Shown here: positions 31,809-42,040 of the stretch, piece after piece
Position numbering within the stretch: the stretch's first letter is position 1
Layout: every line of letters begins with the position of its first letter
Assembly: GCA_977006965.1 (NCBI GenBank)
Contig: OZ345383.1
Span: forward strand, 1,116,001 to 1,180,000
DNA from: Phymatolithon calcareum
Lineage: Eukaryota > Rhodophyta > Florideophyceae > Hapalidiales
DNA: 64,000 nucleotides
Direction of reading: 5' to 3'
Made by a program: the position numbers and the translations under genes
Notes under the pieces: generated by a model
Told to the model about the DNA's origin: nothing
Database searches by the model: none
Seen by the model: only the letters and a program-made list of their open reading frames with translations

Positions 31809-34102
31809 TAATGCTCAAGTTTGTTTTGCAATATCTTTAGTCCTATTCCTAGGTCGATCTCTCGGTTCTGTAGTTGCTAGCAACTTGTACATCCATTTCA
31901 TATTTTGTACTCGTTTCGGTCTCGCGTGTTCATTGTTTCGGCTTACGTTTTATTTTCGATTTTGCCAGGCGCACCTTTGATTATCGCCACGTACGCGAGT
32001 GCTTCGCGCCTCGACATAGACAGTGGAAAATAGAATACCATTATCTTTCGCTATAAAACGAAGGAAAGGTTGGATACAAACATCATGATCGCTCGTGTTC
32101 GAAAACAGTTTTGGATGAACAGGGATCCTTCCTGCCACAATTACAGCAGTCTCCGGTGAACGCCAGAAGTTGCTAAATTGAGCAATTTCTCGTACTGTAC
32201 TGTAGTGCAGACGCCCAGTTTCTCCACTTGGCTCGGTCGGCACAACGTAGAATCATTAAATGATTCTACGTTGTGCAGTGAACTGCTTCCGTGAAACCTT
32301 GTGGACACCCGTTATACGCAGGATATTTATTTACGTCGTCCTCATTGTGTGGATCGGGGTAACTGCAACCAGAGGACATCAGGCCGCGATCGATGATCGT
32401 GATGAAGCTCATCAGGTTCGTCGTTTCATTGGAACGCCACGTTGACACGGCATCCAAATGCAATATACTGTATGACCGCGGTCAAGGCTAAAGAGGCGCG
32501 CCTCATTAGACCTCATTTTTAAAAATATGGCAGCAATTGCTGCCATTATTTCGCATCTTTTCTCTGTACATCCGCGGCTGACCATTCAACGCGTCTCTGT
32601 AGACTGCATTGTCCGTCAAACATCGGATCGTGTTTGCGCGCCCGGGAGCTTCGATACTTCCTGAAATGCGTGAACGACAGCAAGAGCCTCCGCATGGTCC
32701 TCAAACATAAGCCTCTATAGCGCCCACCTCAAAATTCCCTCTAGCATTCTGCTAGCTTGCGCCATGCGTCTGCAGACGCGTTGCTAAGTTTAAAATGAAA
32801 ATCTGCATTTCTTCTTCTTTCTTCCTCCCAACGAAACGACAAACGACCCACCCCACTGGCATGAACAGGGATCATCCTTGACGGCCCGGTATACTTCGAG
32901 AATATCACTCTCTTATTCGCGCAGGACAGCGCGCCGTTTGCAAGCAGGTGGAGTCATTGTGTATACATGTTCGTCTAGTAGGCCATATGAAAAGCTTACA
33001 GGATGTCCTTTTCCACTAGAGGAAGAGGACATCCTGTAAGCTTTTCGTGTCAAGTCGTAAAAACCTTTCACTGGGGCAGGATCCTTCTAGTGGAACACGA
33101 AAGGTTGTAGACAAAATCTCATGATGTACCTCAATACTAGGTTCAACCAGACTTCAACATGCGCTGGCTGTGCGTGCGAAGATCAGGGCTCTACTTCAGC
33201 CCCCTTTTCCGCTTGACTAGTTCAGTGGAATGGAAATGTGCAATACTGAAAGACGTCCTTCGATAATCCCTGGCGACTCCAAGGGAAACGAACTATCCTC
33301 TTAAAAAGACTTCCTCGCCTTTCGGACTGCATTTCGCACAAATGCGTTACACGAGTCACTGGAATATTCAGCTTCCCGCTCTCCGATACCTCGCCAGCTC
33401 TGTGCACCAGCAGACACCCGAATCTTAGAAGTTTCCGTGCTTTTCCTGCAACCGTTGACTGCCCTCGCCATTTCAATCCACATGACTTCTGCTTCCTTGA
33501 TGTGAGTACTGTAGTCATGCTCAGCGAATGACGACGCACTGCACAACAGAACTTGCTCGCAGTAGCCTAGCGGAGCGCCTCAGCATGCAGCCCAAGTATT
33601 TCCACTGAGCGGTTGTAATGAATCTAATACCGTACCTCAGTTTGAGAGTAACTTCCCGGTCGTGTTTTTAGGATCAGTCTCTGGGTGCAATAAACCCCAA
33701 GGAATTATTTATTCTGCAGCTGCTTCTTTCATATCGCCCTTGATATCGAAGTTTTCTTTGAGTTCAATTGGATATCTTCCATTTATCTTACAACCTAGCT
33801 TTTTGCATGTCCGAAAGTTGGATGTGATCGCAAACGGTCGCATAGAGTGGATAAGACTTGGTCGATGTCATTCAACTTCACAATAGTTATCTTCCTCCGT
33901 GCCAAGTGTTGCCGGAAAGATGGTCTCGTCTGCACAGCAGAAATGAACCAGATCTCCAAAAAGCACAGGGAAGTGGACTTGTTAATGGTTTATTGACAAC
34001 ATCATCACTTTCATGGAAAGCAGGAGACGCAAACAAACCTTACTAATTGTACAGTGTTTCGACTATCGTCTACATATTTTCTAAAAACCGAAAGTAGTCT
34101 AA
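31809..34102. other. Gene-free interval with three long palindromes
   Basis: No gene supported. Palindromes: 32240-32276 (18-bp perfect arms GCACAACGTAGAATCATT with a single-base centre), 32527-32546 (perfect 20-bp ATGGCAGCAATTGCTGCCAT) and 32989-33046 (21-bp perfect arms GAAAAGCTTACAGGATGTCC+T, 16-base loop). The minus frame 33222-33539 shows no family resemblance. Confidence 0.55.
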
Positions 34103-37100
34103 TCATCTCATCCACTTTGCCCACATTCGCTGAGCACGGAACAAGCCACCATTCTCCAACACCTGCAACAACATGTCTCTATGCACTCCTCCAAAGTACA
34201 GTGCGCGGAAAGGCGTTAAAAGTGTGTGTGCAGTTTGCTTTTCAATCGCGGCCGTGTAGGTAGTCGCCATGAAGCCATTCACAACCACTCGGCCGTCAAT
34301 GGTGTGCGGATTGTAAAGTCCCCTCATTTCCACTGAGCTTACGCGACGCACGAGCGCTGTGCTCCCATCCGCGAGAAGGAGCGAATCGCCAACACCGATA
34401 GTCCCTGCTTGAACTGTACCGCGAGTGGTAAATATGATATGGCTAGGCGTCGCGACAAGGGAGCCATTAGCAGTGTGAAGCTCGGCAAAGAGAGATGTAA
34501 CATCCGGCAGCGCGTGGGAGAAACCGTAAACCCCGGACATTCTGCCTCTGCCAACATGCACTTGGTCACCAATAGAAAGCTCGTCCATCCGCACATTAGA
34601 TCCATCTGATAGTGTAACCGTGGCCGAGGCAGGGAAGCACACCGATGCATTTGCACTCTGAGCAGCGACCGGACTCGGAGAAGGAGACGGAGATACCGGC
34701 TTCGGGGAGATGGCCGATGCATTAGTTACAGGTCCGATACTAGGGCTTCCAGCGATAATGGCAGGAACCGGGGAAGGCCACGGAGTTGTACTCGTGACTG
34801 TCGGGTTCTGAACCGACGGAATTGCTGACGCAGGGCCTTTAGATCGAGTAGGTGAAGGTGCCGTCGTAGACCCAGGCTTTGATGAATTTCCAGGCGCAAT
34901 CGCTGAGACTGACGGCGGCGTTGCTGGTGTCTGCGCAACAGGCGATGTTGTTGGTACTTCTGGGATTCCATTGCTTCCTGCGACAGTCGATTTCGAAGCA
35001 CCGGGCGTTCTGGAAGCAGAAAGAGAGGCACTTGAAGACGAAACAACTGGTTGTACAGCTGTCGATCCTGTCGCAGATGGACGTGTGCCACCTCCAGTCG
35101 ATCCACTAGGAGTGAAGCTGAACGCCGTAGATTGAAACGGAAGTACCCCTGAGGTTTGCAATGCCGACATGGATGTTGAAATCTGAGATTTGCTTGTGCT
35201 ACTCGTATTGGACCTTCCGCTCACAACCGCTGCAGAAGGACTGGCCGAGATGAATGGTCGAGGTGAACGGGAGGCTGTCGCAGAGGGCACAACAATCACA
35301 ATCGATGGGTTACCAGGAACAATGGTTCCAGAGGCAACTGCAGACTGTTGAAGCCCGCCCGGTAGATCTGTTGCTGCGGTACCATTCACAGTTGACGAAG
35401 TCGGTGTACTTGTACGCCTCAGAACATTGGATGGTATTGCGGGCGCAGGAGCCCGACTGCGAGGGGCTGGTGTGTGTGTCAAAGTAGGACGGGGGTCAAT
35501 AACTCGAGCTGTTGGAGTTGGAGAATGGCGTATGCTTCCAGTCAAATTCTTTCTCGTAGGAGCTGGTGTCACGCTTCTCTTCGTAGGTGCCGGGGTATGC
35601 GTCAACGTCGGTCGCGGTCCGAAAATCTTAACAGTGGGAATTGGTGATACTGGCACAGTCGTTGGTCTTGGCGTGTGAGTCAGAGTCGGCTTCGGACCGA
35701 CAACGTTAGGCACAGTCGTGCTAACTGAACGCTTGGTCACACTTGAAGTCGGTGATGGAGACTTTTGGGTGGGTGCGGGTGTGTGCGTCGAAGTCGGTCT
35801 CCCACCCATAATACGCGTTGACGGACTGGCCGATACAAATGGTCGAGGACTTCGAGAGGCAGACACCGACGGAATAGAGATTACAATAGTCGACTGTTGA
35901 GGAACGATAATACCAGATACCGCTGCCGACGGTTGTGGTCCAATCGGAATCGCAGTCACACCTGTCGTGTTGACGAAAGATGGAGTTGCTGTATGTGTAC
36001 GAGTCGATACGGGAGATGGTATGGCCGGAGCAGGAGCACGACTCCGAGGGGCAGCAGTATGAGTGAGAGTTGGTCGAGCTGGACCTCCGACTCCAACAAC
36101 AACACTTGATGCGGATGGGACTGTGGATCGTGCTGGTGAAGGTGGAACTCTGGAGTTACTCACTGTTGGAGTTGGTGACGCAGTAGTTGTGGTAGGTCTC
36201 GGTGTGTGTGTCAGAGTTGGTCTTGGACCGACAACGTTAGGTACCGTGGTTCGAACTGGACTCTTTGTCACACTGGGGGTCGCTGATTTAGACCTTTGGG
36301 TGGGTACGAGTGTGTGCGTCGAAGTCGGTCTCCCACCCATAAAACGCGTTGACGGACTGGCCGATACAAATGGTCGAGGACTTCGAGAGGCAGACACCGA
36401 CGGAATAGAGATCACAACAGTCGACTGTTGAGGAACGATAATACCAGATACCGCTGCCGACGGTTGTGGTCCAATCGGAATCGCAGTCACACCTGTCGTG
36501 TTGACGAAAGATGGAGTTGCTGTATGTGTACGAGTCGATACGGGAGATGGTATGGCCGGAGCAGGAGCACGACTTCGAGGGGCAGCAGTATGAGTGAGAG
36601 TTGGTCGAGCTGGACCTCCGACTCCAACAACAACACTTGATGCGGATGGGACTGTGGATCGTGCTGGTGAAGGTGGAACTCTGGAGTTACTCACTGTTGG
36701 AGTTGGTGACGCAGTAGTTGTGGTAGGTCTCGGTGTGTGTGTCAGAGTTGGTCTTGGACCGACAACGTTAGGTACCGTGGTTCGAACTGGACTCTTTGTC
36801 ACACTGGGGGTCGCTGACTTAGACCTTTGGGTGGGTGCTGGTGTGTGCGTCAAAGTCGGCCTCGCACCCAAAACGCGTGGTGACGGACTGCTGCTTGCGG
36901 CTACAGAAAGAAGTGTCGGAGGAGTCCGCGAAGGCGATGGACCAAGCTGGACCGACATCGAACTCACCACAGTACTGTTCGCGAAAGGGCTTGGGGATCG
37001 AGAAGGACTTCGTGACACACCGACGCTAGGGCTTGGGGTTGTAGATCGTTGAGTAGGTGCCGGTGTGTGTGTCAGCGTCGGTCTTGCCCCCACAACTACA

Positions 37101-38083
37101 GTTCCAGGACTAAGAGATGCAGATCTTTGAGAAGTTGCCGGAGTGTTCGTCCGCGTTGGCACCGCCCCAATGGACCCCAGAAGCAATACAGTTACTGTTT
37201 CCGTTGACGCCGTTGCAACTGCACTATTAGCAGTTGCAATTGTTTGGATAGGCAGGAAAGAACTGCTAAGAACAGGACCGGCATTTCGTGGACTGGAGGC
37301 CACTCCCGCCGAAGAACCGGATGGTGTTACAATAGTCGCTGAAGGCGTCTGAGTGAGCGTCGCTTGGGGCGTATTCGACGCCAAGGAAGGAAGCGGAGGA
37401 GCCGCCAATGAACTGCCGATCGATGGAGAAGACGATGCGGTCGGCGGTGACGCGAAAAAGGGTGACGCGAGACTTATACTGGCAGAAACTTGCGGGAACG
37501 AACTTGAAGAAGGTTTTGGAGATACAGCCAATGAGCCGCCGACCGATGGGGAGGACGTTGCGGTCGGCGGTGACGCGAAAAAGGGTGAAGCGAGACCCGC
37601 ACTGGCCGAAACTTGCGGAAACGAACTTGAAGAAGCCGTTGCAGATCCTGACGGAACGCTTGATGCCGCCGGAGGCGAGATGACCGCGGGTGGAGCGAGA
37701 TCAGCACTGACAGCAACTTTCGGGAACGAGCTCACAGTTGGGCTTGGACTAGCCTGCTGTGGTCCTGAAATACTGGGGCTGCCCAATGCTTGTGAGGATG
37801 CAGTCGCCGGAGTCTGAGTGACATTCGTTAGAGCAATTTTGATCTCTATTGGCTGTATCGACTGGCTCACAACAGGGGACGAAATCACGACCGGTACAGC
37901 ACTGACTATAGCCTGATTGATATCACCACCGGCGATGATGATATCCACTTGCCGCTCTTTGGCGAGTACTTCGTCCTTGGAATTGGCAGGTGGTATCACA
38001 ATGGAAGCGGATTGAAGAAACAAAGTGATCAACAGTAGTGACACTGCCAATCCACTGAGCACTCGGGCTCGAAGGAGCCACAT
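34103..38083 (-). CDS. Large secreted Ser/Thr/Pro-repeat protein with C-terminal Hint domain
   Basis: A 1326-residue single-exon protein. ATG at 38083 opens a signal peptide (LSGLAVSLLLITLFLQSASI, about 9-28). Residues about 90-1140 are low-complexity Ser/Thr/Pro/Ala, with many copies of a RPTLTHTPAPT-like motif; this resembles mucin-like or hydroxyproline-rich wall proteins and would be heavily O-glycosylated if so processed. A 177-residue block occurs twice in tandem. Cys1149 (CFPASATVTL) begins a Hint domain with B-type motif VATPSHIIF, GLYNPHTIDG.VVVNGF and TTYT in place of the hedgehog SCY. The C-terminal extension (LLTPFRALYFGG) matches the small Hint proteins. Unlike those, no Arg/acidic charge blocks precede the Cys. 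By analogy the Hint domain could cleave or anchor the wall-like N-terminal part; unproven. Confidence 0.87.
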   Translation of the reverse strand: MWLLRARVLSGLAVSLLLITLFLQSASIVIPPANSKDEVLAKERQVDIIIAGGDINQAIVSAVPVVISSPVVSQSIQPIEIKIALTNVTQTPATASSQALGSPSISGPQQASPSPTVSSFPKVAVSADLAPPAVISPPAASSVPSGSATASSSSFPQVSASAGLASPFFASPPTATSSPSVGGSLAVSPKPSSSSFPQVSASISLASPFFASPPTASSSPSIGSSLAAPPLPSLASNTPQATLTQTPSATIVTPSGSSAGVASSPRNAGPVLSSSFLPIQTIATANSAVATASTETVTVLLLGSIGAVPTRTNTPATSQRSASLSPGTVVVGARPTLTHTPAPTQRSTTPSPSVGVSRSPSRSPSPFANSTVVSSMSVQLGPSPSRTPPTLLSVAASSSPSPRVLGARPTLTHTPAPTQRSKSATPSVTKSPVRTTVPNVVGPRPTLTHTPRPTTTTASPTPTVSNSRVPPSPARSTVPSASSVVVGVGGPARPTLTHTAAPRSRAPAPAIPSPVSTRTHTATPSFVNTTGVTAIPIGPQPSAAVSGIIVPQQSTVVISIPSVSASRSPRPFVSASPSTRFMGGRPTSTHTLVPTQRSKSATPSVTKSPVRTTVPNVVGPRPTLTHTPRPTTTTASPTPTVSNSRVPPSPARSTVPSASSVVVGVGGPARPTLTHTAAPRSRAPAPAIPSPVSTRTHTATPSFVNTTGVTAIPIGPQPSAAVSGIIVPQQSTIVISIPSVSASRSPRPFVSASPSTRIMGGRPTSTHTPAPTQKSPSPTSSVTKRSVSTTVPNVVGPKPTLTHTPRPTTVPVSPIPTVKIFGPRPTLTHTPAPTKRSVTPAPTRKNLTGSIRHSPTPTARVIDPRPTLTHTPAPRSRAPAPAIPSNVLRRTSTPTSSTVNGTAATDLPGGLQQSAVASGTIVPGNPSIVIVVPSATASRSPRPFISASPSAAVVSGRSNTSSTSKSQISTSMSALQTSGVLPFQSTAFSFTPSGSTGGGTRPSATGSTAVQPVVSSSSASLSASRTPGASKSTVAGSNGIPEVPTTSPVAQTPATPPSVSAIAPGNSSKPGSTTAPSPTRSKGPASAIPSVQNPTVTSTTPWPSPVPAIIAGSPSIGPVTNASAISPKPVSPSPSPSPVAAQSANASVCFPASATVTLSDGSNVRMDELSIGDQVHVGRGRMSGVYGFSHALPDVTSLFAELHTANGSLVATPSHIIFTTRGTVQAGTIGVGDSLLLADGSTALVRRVSSVEMRGLYNPHTIDGRVVVNGFMATTYTAAIEKQTAHTLLTPFRALYFGGVHRDMLLQVLENGGLFRAQRMWAKWMR
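35770..36831 (-). repeat. 531-bp tandem duplication within the large Hint gene
   Basis: Two nearly identical copies, about 35770-36300 and 36301-36831, offset by exactly 531 bp (177 codons, frame kept). Only a few single-base differences are visible, for example in the THTLVP/THTPAP words. The high identity in a fast-evolving low-complexity gene implies a recent unequal exchange. Confidence 0.9.
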
Positions 38084-38741
38084 TTTAGCGATATCGAGAG
38101 AGCATGAGCCCTAACGTTAACGATACTCTCTTTGCTGACTTCTCGTGAACAATGTGGGCCAATTTTAAGGGCAAATCGGGAACAAGATGGCGACTGAGTT
38201 TGCGGACTGGAGTTGTTTACGTTGTTGCTTTACATTACAAATACTTTCATCTGCGTCCAAACTGGGACACAAAGTGCGTGGTACCTGAATCAGTTGAACA
38301 TCTTTTCTACATCAAAAGTCTTGTTCTATACCGTTGTGAAATATTACTTGGAGGGCAGCCCCCATTAGTTGAATTTCCCGCATGAAGGTTGTCCACAGTG
38401 CGTGCAGGCCTGAAATGGAAATGATGATGAAAATTGATTCTGTGGTCTGTGTTCCTTGCTTTTCTAACAGATTCGCCAACGAAAGGGGTGCCCTATCGGT
38501 TTGTTTATTGCTGAGCGACAGTGTGTTTTATACTGTGCAAAATTCTCGTCTGAGTATTTTTTCGGCCAACCATGTACAATTATGTGATAAAATTTGTCCA
38601 CGGCGTTGCCATTTAGTACAATTTTGTACAAAAATGTGTATACCAGGCATATGACCAATTTACTTCGGTTGGTCTATAGAGCAGGACAACGACCATTTCC
38701 TGCAACCTGCGGCGAGCATTCCAGTCCCGTCGTAACCCTTT
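38084..38741. other. Divergent promoter region
   Basis: Interval between the minus-strand large Hint gene and plus-strand bL25m. A CTTAAAAT word about 80 bp upstream of the Hint ATG (minus strand, near 38165) is a possible TATA element. No gene seen. Confidence 0.4.
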
Positions 38742-39670
38742 ATGAAATCCAGGCTGCTTGCAATGAGATCCGGGTTAAGGGCGCTCAGCAGAATTGCGGA
38801 GCGCGCTTACCAAGACCAATTTCGTGGACTCGCCGGGCTCGCGGCATCTCCAAGAAAAGGATGGTACGAACCGTTCACGGCACCTGACGCATCGCACGCT
38901 GATGAATCGCCAACATTGGCTCACCGACGCATTGAAGTATTTACACGGGAAGATACGCGTCGCATGTTGCGACGGTTGCGGCGCTCTCCAGACTGGTAGG
39001 TGTGATTACTGTTTCGAGCTGAGCGCGCGTGCACCTTACGCCTTATTTCTGACGCAAACCCCTTGGTATCGTCATCGTGACGCCTGCTATCCGTTCCCAT
39101 TTTTGAAGGATCCCTGGTTTTCTGCAAGGGAGAGGAAAGGTTCCAGATTTATACCTTCGTGTACCGTTGCGGCCGATCTCACAGGACTACAATGCCGGAC
39201 AGTTCGTGCTGCAGCAGCACGGCAAGGTAAAGTTTTGCGGGCCGTTGTACGAGCTCCAAGTCACCCCGGATCCCGAGGGCAATGCAGCCGATGCGACCAT
39301 CCCCGAACAGCCTATCCGCGTATTGCCAATGAACATGTTGGTGCATCCAATCACTGATCTTCCTGTCGGCCTCATGTTCGTCTATCGCCCCGCGAGCGAG
39401 CCTGCGCGAGTTCGAGTACCGATCAGATTCATCAATGAAGAGAAATGCCCGGGGCTGCGGGTGGGCGGGTGGTTGAACAGGATTCGCCGAGCTGTTGATA
39501 TCGCAGTCGCGCCAGAGGCAGTCGCGCCACTAAAAGTGACTCAGGACCTTGCAGACGTGCCGCTTAAGGGGCGAAAGGTTGTTAGTGAATTGATGTTTGA
39601 CGGGAAGGGTAATGGGTGTCGGACGGTGCTTGCGGATGATGAGGTTACAACAATCATTTCGAAATGCTGA
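38742..39670 (+). CDS. Mitochondrial ribosomal protein bL25 (one intron)
   Basis: Exon 1 38742-38995 and exon 2 39109-39670 encode 271 residues; the 113-nt intron has donor GTAGGT, a CTGAC branch-like word and acceptor TGAAG, and the join (codon TG|G) gives SPDWIPGFLQGRGK without a break. The ATG opens an Arg-rich amphipathic presequence (MKSRLLAMRSGLRALSRI) typical of mitochondrial import. The rest follows the bL25/TL5 family: an N-terminal LRR.P...PGFLQGRGK segment (the family's R-x-G-x-vPgv-yG motif), then LPMNMLVHPITDLPVG, VRVPIRF and CPGLRVGGWLNRIRRAVDI, the conserved GG-L...R motif of the C-terminal domain. The protein binds 5S-rRNA-type sites in bacteria; in mitochondria it is a large-subunit component. 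Converges with the ARP4 gene; stops 312 bp apart. Confidence 0.85.
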
Positions 39671-39982
39671 GTGGCGCCGATTTTGTATTTATTTCAAGGC
39701 AGTCTTGACGTGATAAAAGGAGAATGGAGCGTTGGTCGAAAGTCAAGGATATGTCCAAGAAACCTGGTTAGGTGCCGCTTCCTCCCACTGAACCCGTCCT
39801 CTCTGCATACTTGTCATTTGTGCATGCAGATGTCTTGATAGTGGTCCATCGCATGTGCTTTGAATCACGATTGTGGCACAGAGAGGCAAAGTGCCTCGAA
39901 GGCTCTGGCGCAAATGAACTCGACCACCAGTGTTTCAGCAATAGTTAATAATTTTACAGACATTCGATGGTCGTCCCAACTC

Positions 39983-41347
39983 CTATGGACACTTTCTCAG
40001 CGAATTATGAGCACCCATTTCATCGTACTCTTCTTTCGAAATCCAAGCGTTCTGAAAAGTACCCAGACTTCCCAGAATTGACCCCCCTATCCACGGTCCA
40101 GCAGTTCGCTCCATCGAGCTCTGCGACCCGATCACTTTGAGCTTATATGGCTGCGGCGTAAGGACGGCTAGCTCCCTTGTAAATCGCTCCAGTGTACCCG
40201 GAATAAGGCTTGTTCCACCTGTAAGAACAACACCACCAAACAATTCCCTTCGGCAATCCGCATCGCATGCCGAGACCGCGTCATACGCTAAGTTTGAGAT
40301 TGCGCATTGACTCTTATCCGTGGGATGATTTTCAAACAATGCATTCGGTAACAACATTCCACCATCCTCCTTCAAGTCCAACGTCTGGCCGTCCGGAAGC
40401 TGATACTCTGTGGGGCGCTGCGAAACGCCATTCTCGGATGCACCGTCCACGCCTGAATCAACACGGAAGAGACACGACTTCATATCATCAATCACACGCA
40501 TCCTGAAAAAAGTTCGGTGAGCATCAGTGAGCCCTGCCTGCGCCGGCGTGCCTGTCAAATCTTCCACAGACTTCGGTGAGCGAATATGTCTGATCTCATG
40601 CTGCGCGCGGAGCCGGCCGAGATGCCCTGGCCCTGCAGGACGTACAGGCTTCGCTGATTCATCCTTCATCTCCGCATCGCCATCTGTTTTCATAATAGTG
40701 TCCCCGTCCCCTTCCCGCGATCTCAATCTCGCATCCGTCCATTCTGCAAGTTTCGCCGACAGAGAATGTCCACCAATAGCAGAGATCTGCGTCGCTTTTT
40801 GTAGCGCATATCCCTCAGTGACGGGCACTGCCGTGGCGCCCTGATGTCCCACATCGACCACGCAAGCGGTAGTCCTGGCCGCCGCAAATGCAGCCATAGC
40901 GCTTCCGCGCGCGATATAAGTCGAAACTGCGCCAATGGTCTCGATTGCAATCTCAATTGCTTTGGCACGCTGCGTATTTGGCCACGCACGACTCGGTTCT
41001 ACCACGAGCAGTGGATTGCCGGTTGCCTTCGGATCAATGCGTAACGCTGCGAATGCGGCGTGCCATACCGCGCTCATCGAATCCCAGTCTCGGATGCTCG
41101 CAGTACCCGTCACGGCATCGAAAGCGTGGACAGGGGAGATGTCGGATACTGCCAGCGGCGCCTGCGTCAGCGCGTCGCCGGCGACTAGACGACCACCGCC
41201 CTTGCGCGGGCCGGACGCAGCCGGCACAATGGCTCGCGGTGAGTCGTCGCCAGCGCAGCCAAAGCGTACCGCCCATGAACCGCAGTCCACCACGACGGCG
41301 CCGACATCATCGGCACCCAGTATCACGGCCTTTCCACTGCTCGACAT
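39983..41347 (-). CDS. ARP4: Actin-related protein, ARP4/BAF53 type
   Basis: 454 residues on one exon from ATG 41347 (the frame is open upstream but without an ATG). N-terminal phosphate-loop region VVVDCGSWAVRFGCAGDDSPR, then the second nucleotide-binding segment CVVDVGHQGATAVPV, GGVVLTGGTSLIPG near 400, and the C-terminal block TAGPWIGGSILGSLGTFQNAW, ISKEEYDE and a terminal RKCP. The tail is the signature that separates ARP4/BAF53 from conventional actin and other ARPs. ARP4 is a nuclear subunit of SWI/SNF-, INO80-, SWR1- and NuA4-type chromatin complexes, where it pairs with actin. An insertion rich in Asp/Lys/Met (GDTIMKTDGDAEMKDES) sits mid-protein, where ARP4 proteins are variable. Confidence 0.88.
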   Translation of the reverse strand: MSSSGKAVILGADDVGAVVVDCGSWAVRFGCAGDDSPRAIVPAASGPRKGGGRLVAGDALTQAPLAVSDISPVHAFDAVTGTASIRDWDSMSAVWHAAFAALRIDPKATGNPLLVVEPSRAWPNTQRAKAIEIAIETIGAVSTYIARGSAMAAFAAARTTACVVDVGHQGATAVPVTEGYALQKATQISAIGGHSLSAKLAEWTDARLRSREGDGDTIMKTDGDAEMKDESAKPVRPAGPGHLGRLRAQHEIRHIRSPKSVEDLTGTPAQAGLTDAHRTFFRMRVIDDMKSCLFRVDSGVDGASENGVSQRPTEYQLPDGQTLDLKEDGGMLLPNALFENHPTDKSQCAISNLAYDAVSACDADCRRELFGGVVLTGGTSLIPGTLERFTRELAVLTPQPYKLKVIGSQSSMERTAGPWIGGSILGSLGTFQNAWISKEEYDEMGAHNSLRKCP

Positions 41348-42040
41348 TGCGATCCTTGCGCGGCAGCGACGGCGATTTGTTGCACAGCCTTGGATCGCAA
41401 CAGACGATGATCCGTAATGCTCGAAGAAATTCTCATATGTTTGGACGTCATACAATGATCTACACGCTGTAAGCACGGCCTGACCTTGAAGATGTCACAC
41501 ACATGAGCGCACCCAGCTGGACAAACCGGGCCCCTGCATCCCTGGCACCTCAGTTGACTCCACGCTATGCTCGTTAAAGTGCGGAGCGGTCTTTGGCAAA
41601 TCCTTAGAATCGCAGGACTCTGCAGCGTGTGAGACAGCAGAAGAGCGCGCAAGCCTTGGTGTCAAGGGATACTATGTCGAACGAGCCAATAGGCCAACTT
41701 GAATCAGTCGTGTCCCATGTCAATTATTGTATCCTTTTTCGGACTGCGAGCGGAGTACCAGAGTGAGAGAGTATGCTTTTCAGAGCCATTGTTGTTTGTT
41801 TACGCTTTTATTGATCTTGTTCTAAACAAGATTGGAGTCCCCTAGGTAGTTTTTTCCAGACTACAGGAATTTCGCCACGCTACAAATTGTTAGCGGATTG
41901 AAGACGTTTGAGCTTGGCTCTTGCTCCGGGGGCGAGAGTTTCTCTCTGCTATTGTTCGTGTATATGGTCCCTGCAGGGCGGAAATACATCACGCAGCACC
42001 TCCGATTGGAAGAGCATTCCAGCTGTTTAACTGTTAATTT
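41348..42040. other. Interval between ARP4 and the aminotransferase
   Basis: Contains the ARP4 promoter/leader and the 3' flank of the aminotransferase gene. A hairpin with 8-bp arms (ATCTTGTT/AACAAGAT) at 41814-41832. No further gene. Confidence 0.4.

Noticed and set aside
35427-37817. Long plus-strand frames opposite the large Hint gene
   Set aside because: Antisense shadows of a Ser/Thr/Pro-rich gene; the minus frame has signal peptide, repeats and Hint domain.
38921-39357. 187-codon plus frame across the bL25m intron (38794-39357)
   Set aside because: It runs through the intron in a different frame from both exons and matches nothing.
40935-41472. Plus-strand frames opposite ARP4
   Set aside because: Shadows of GC-rich coding sequence on the minus strand.
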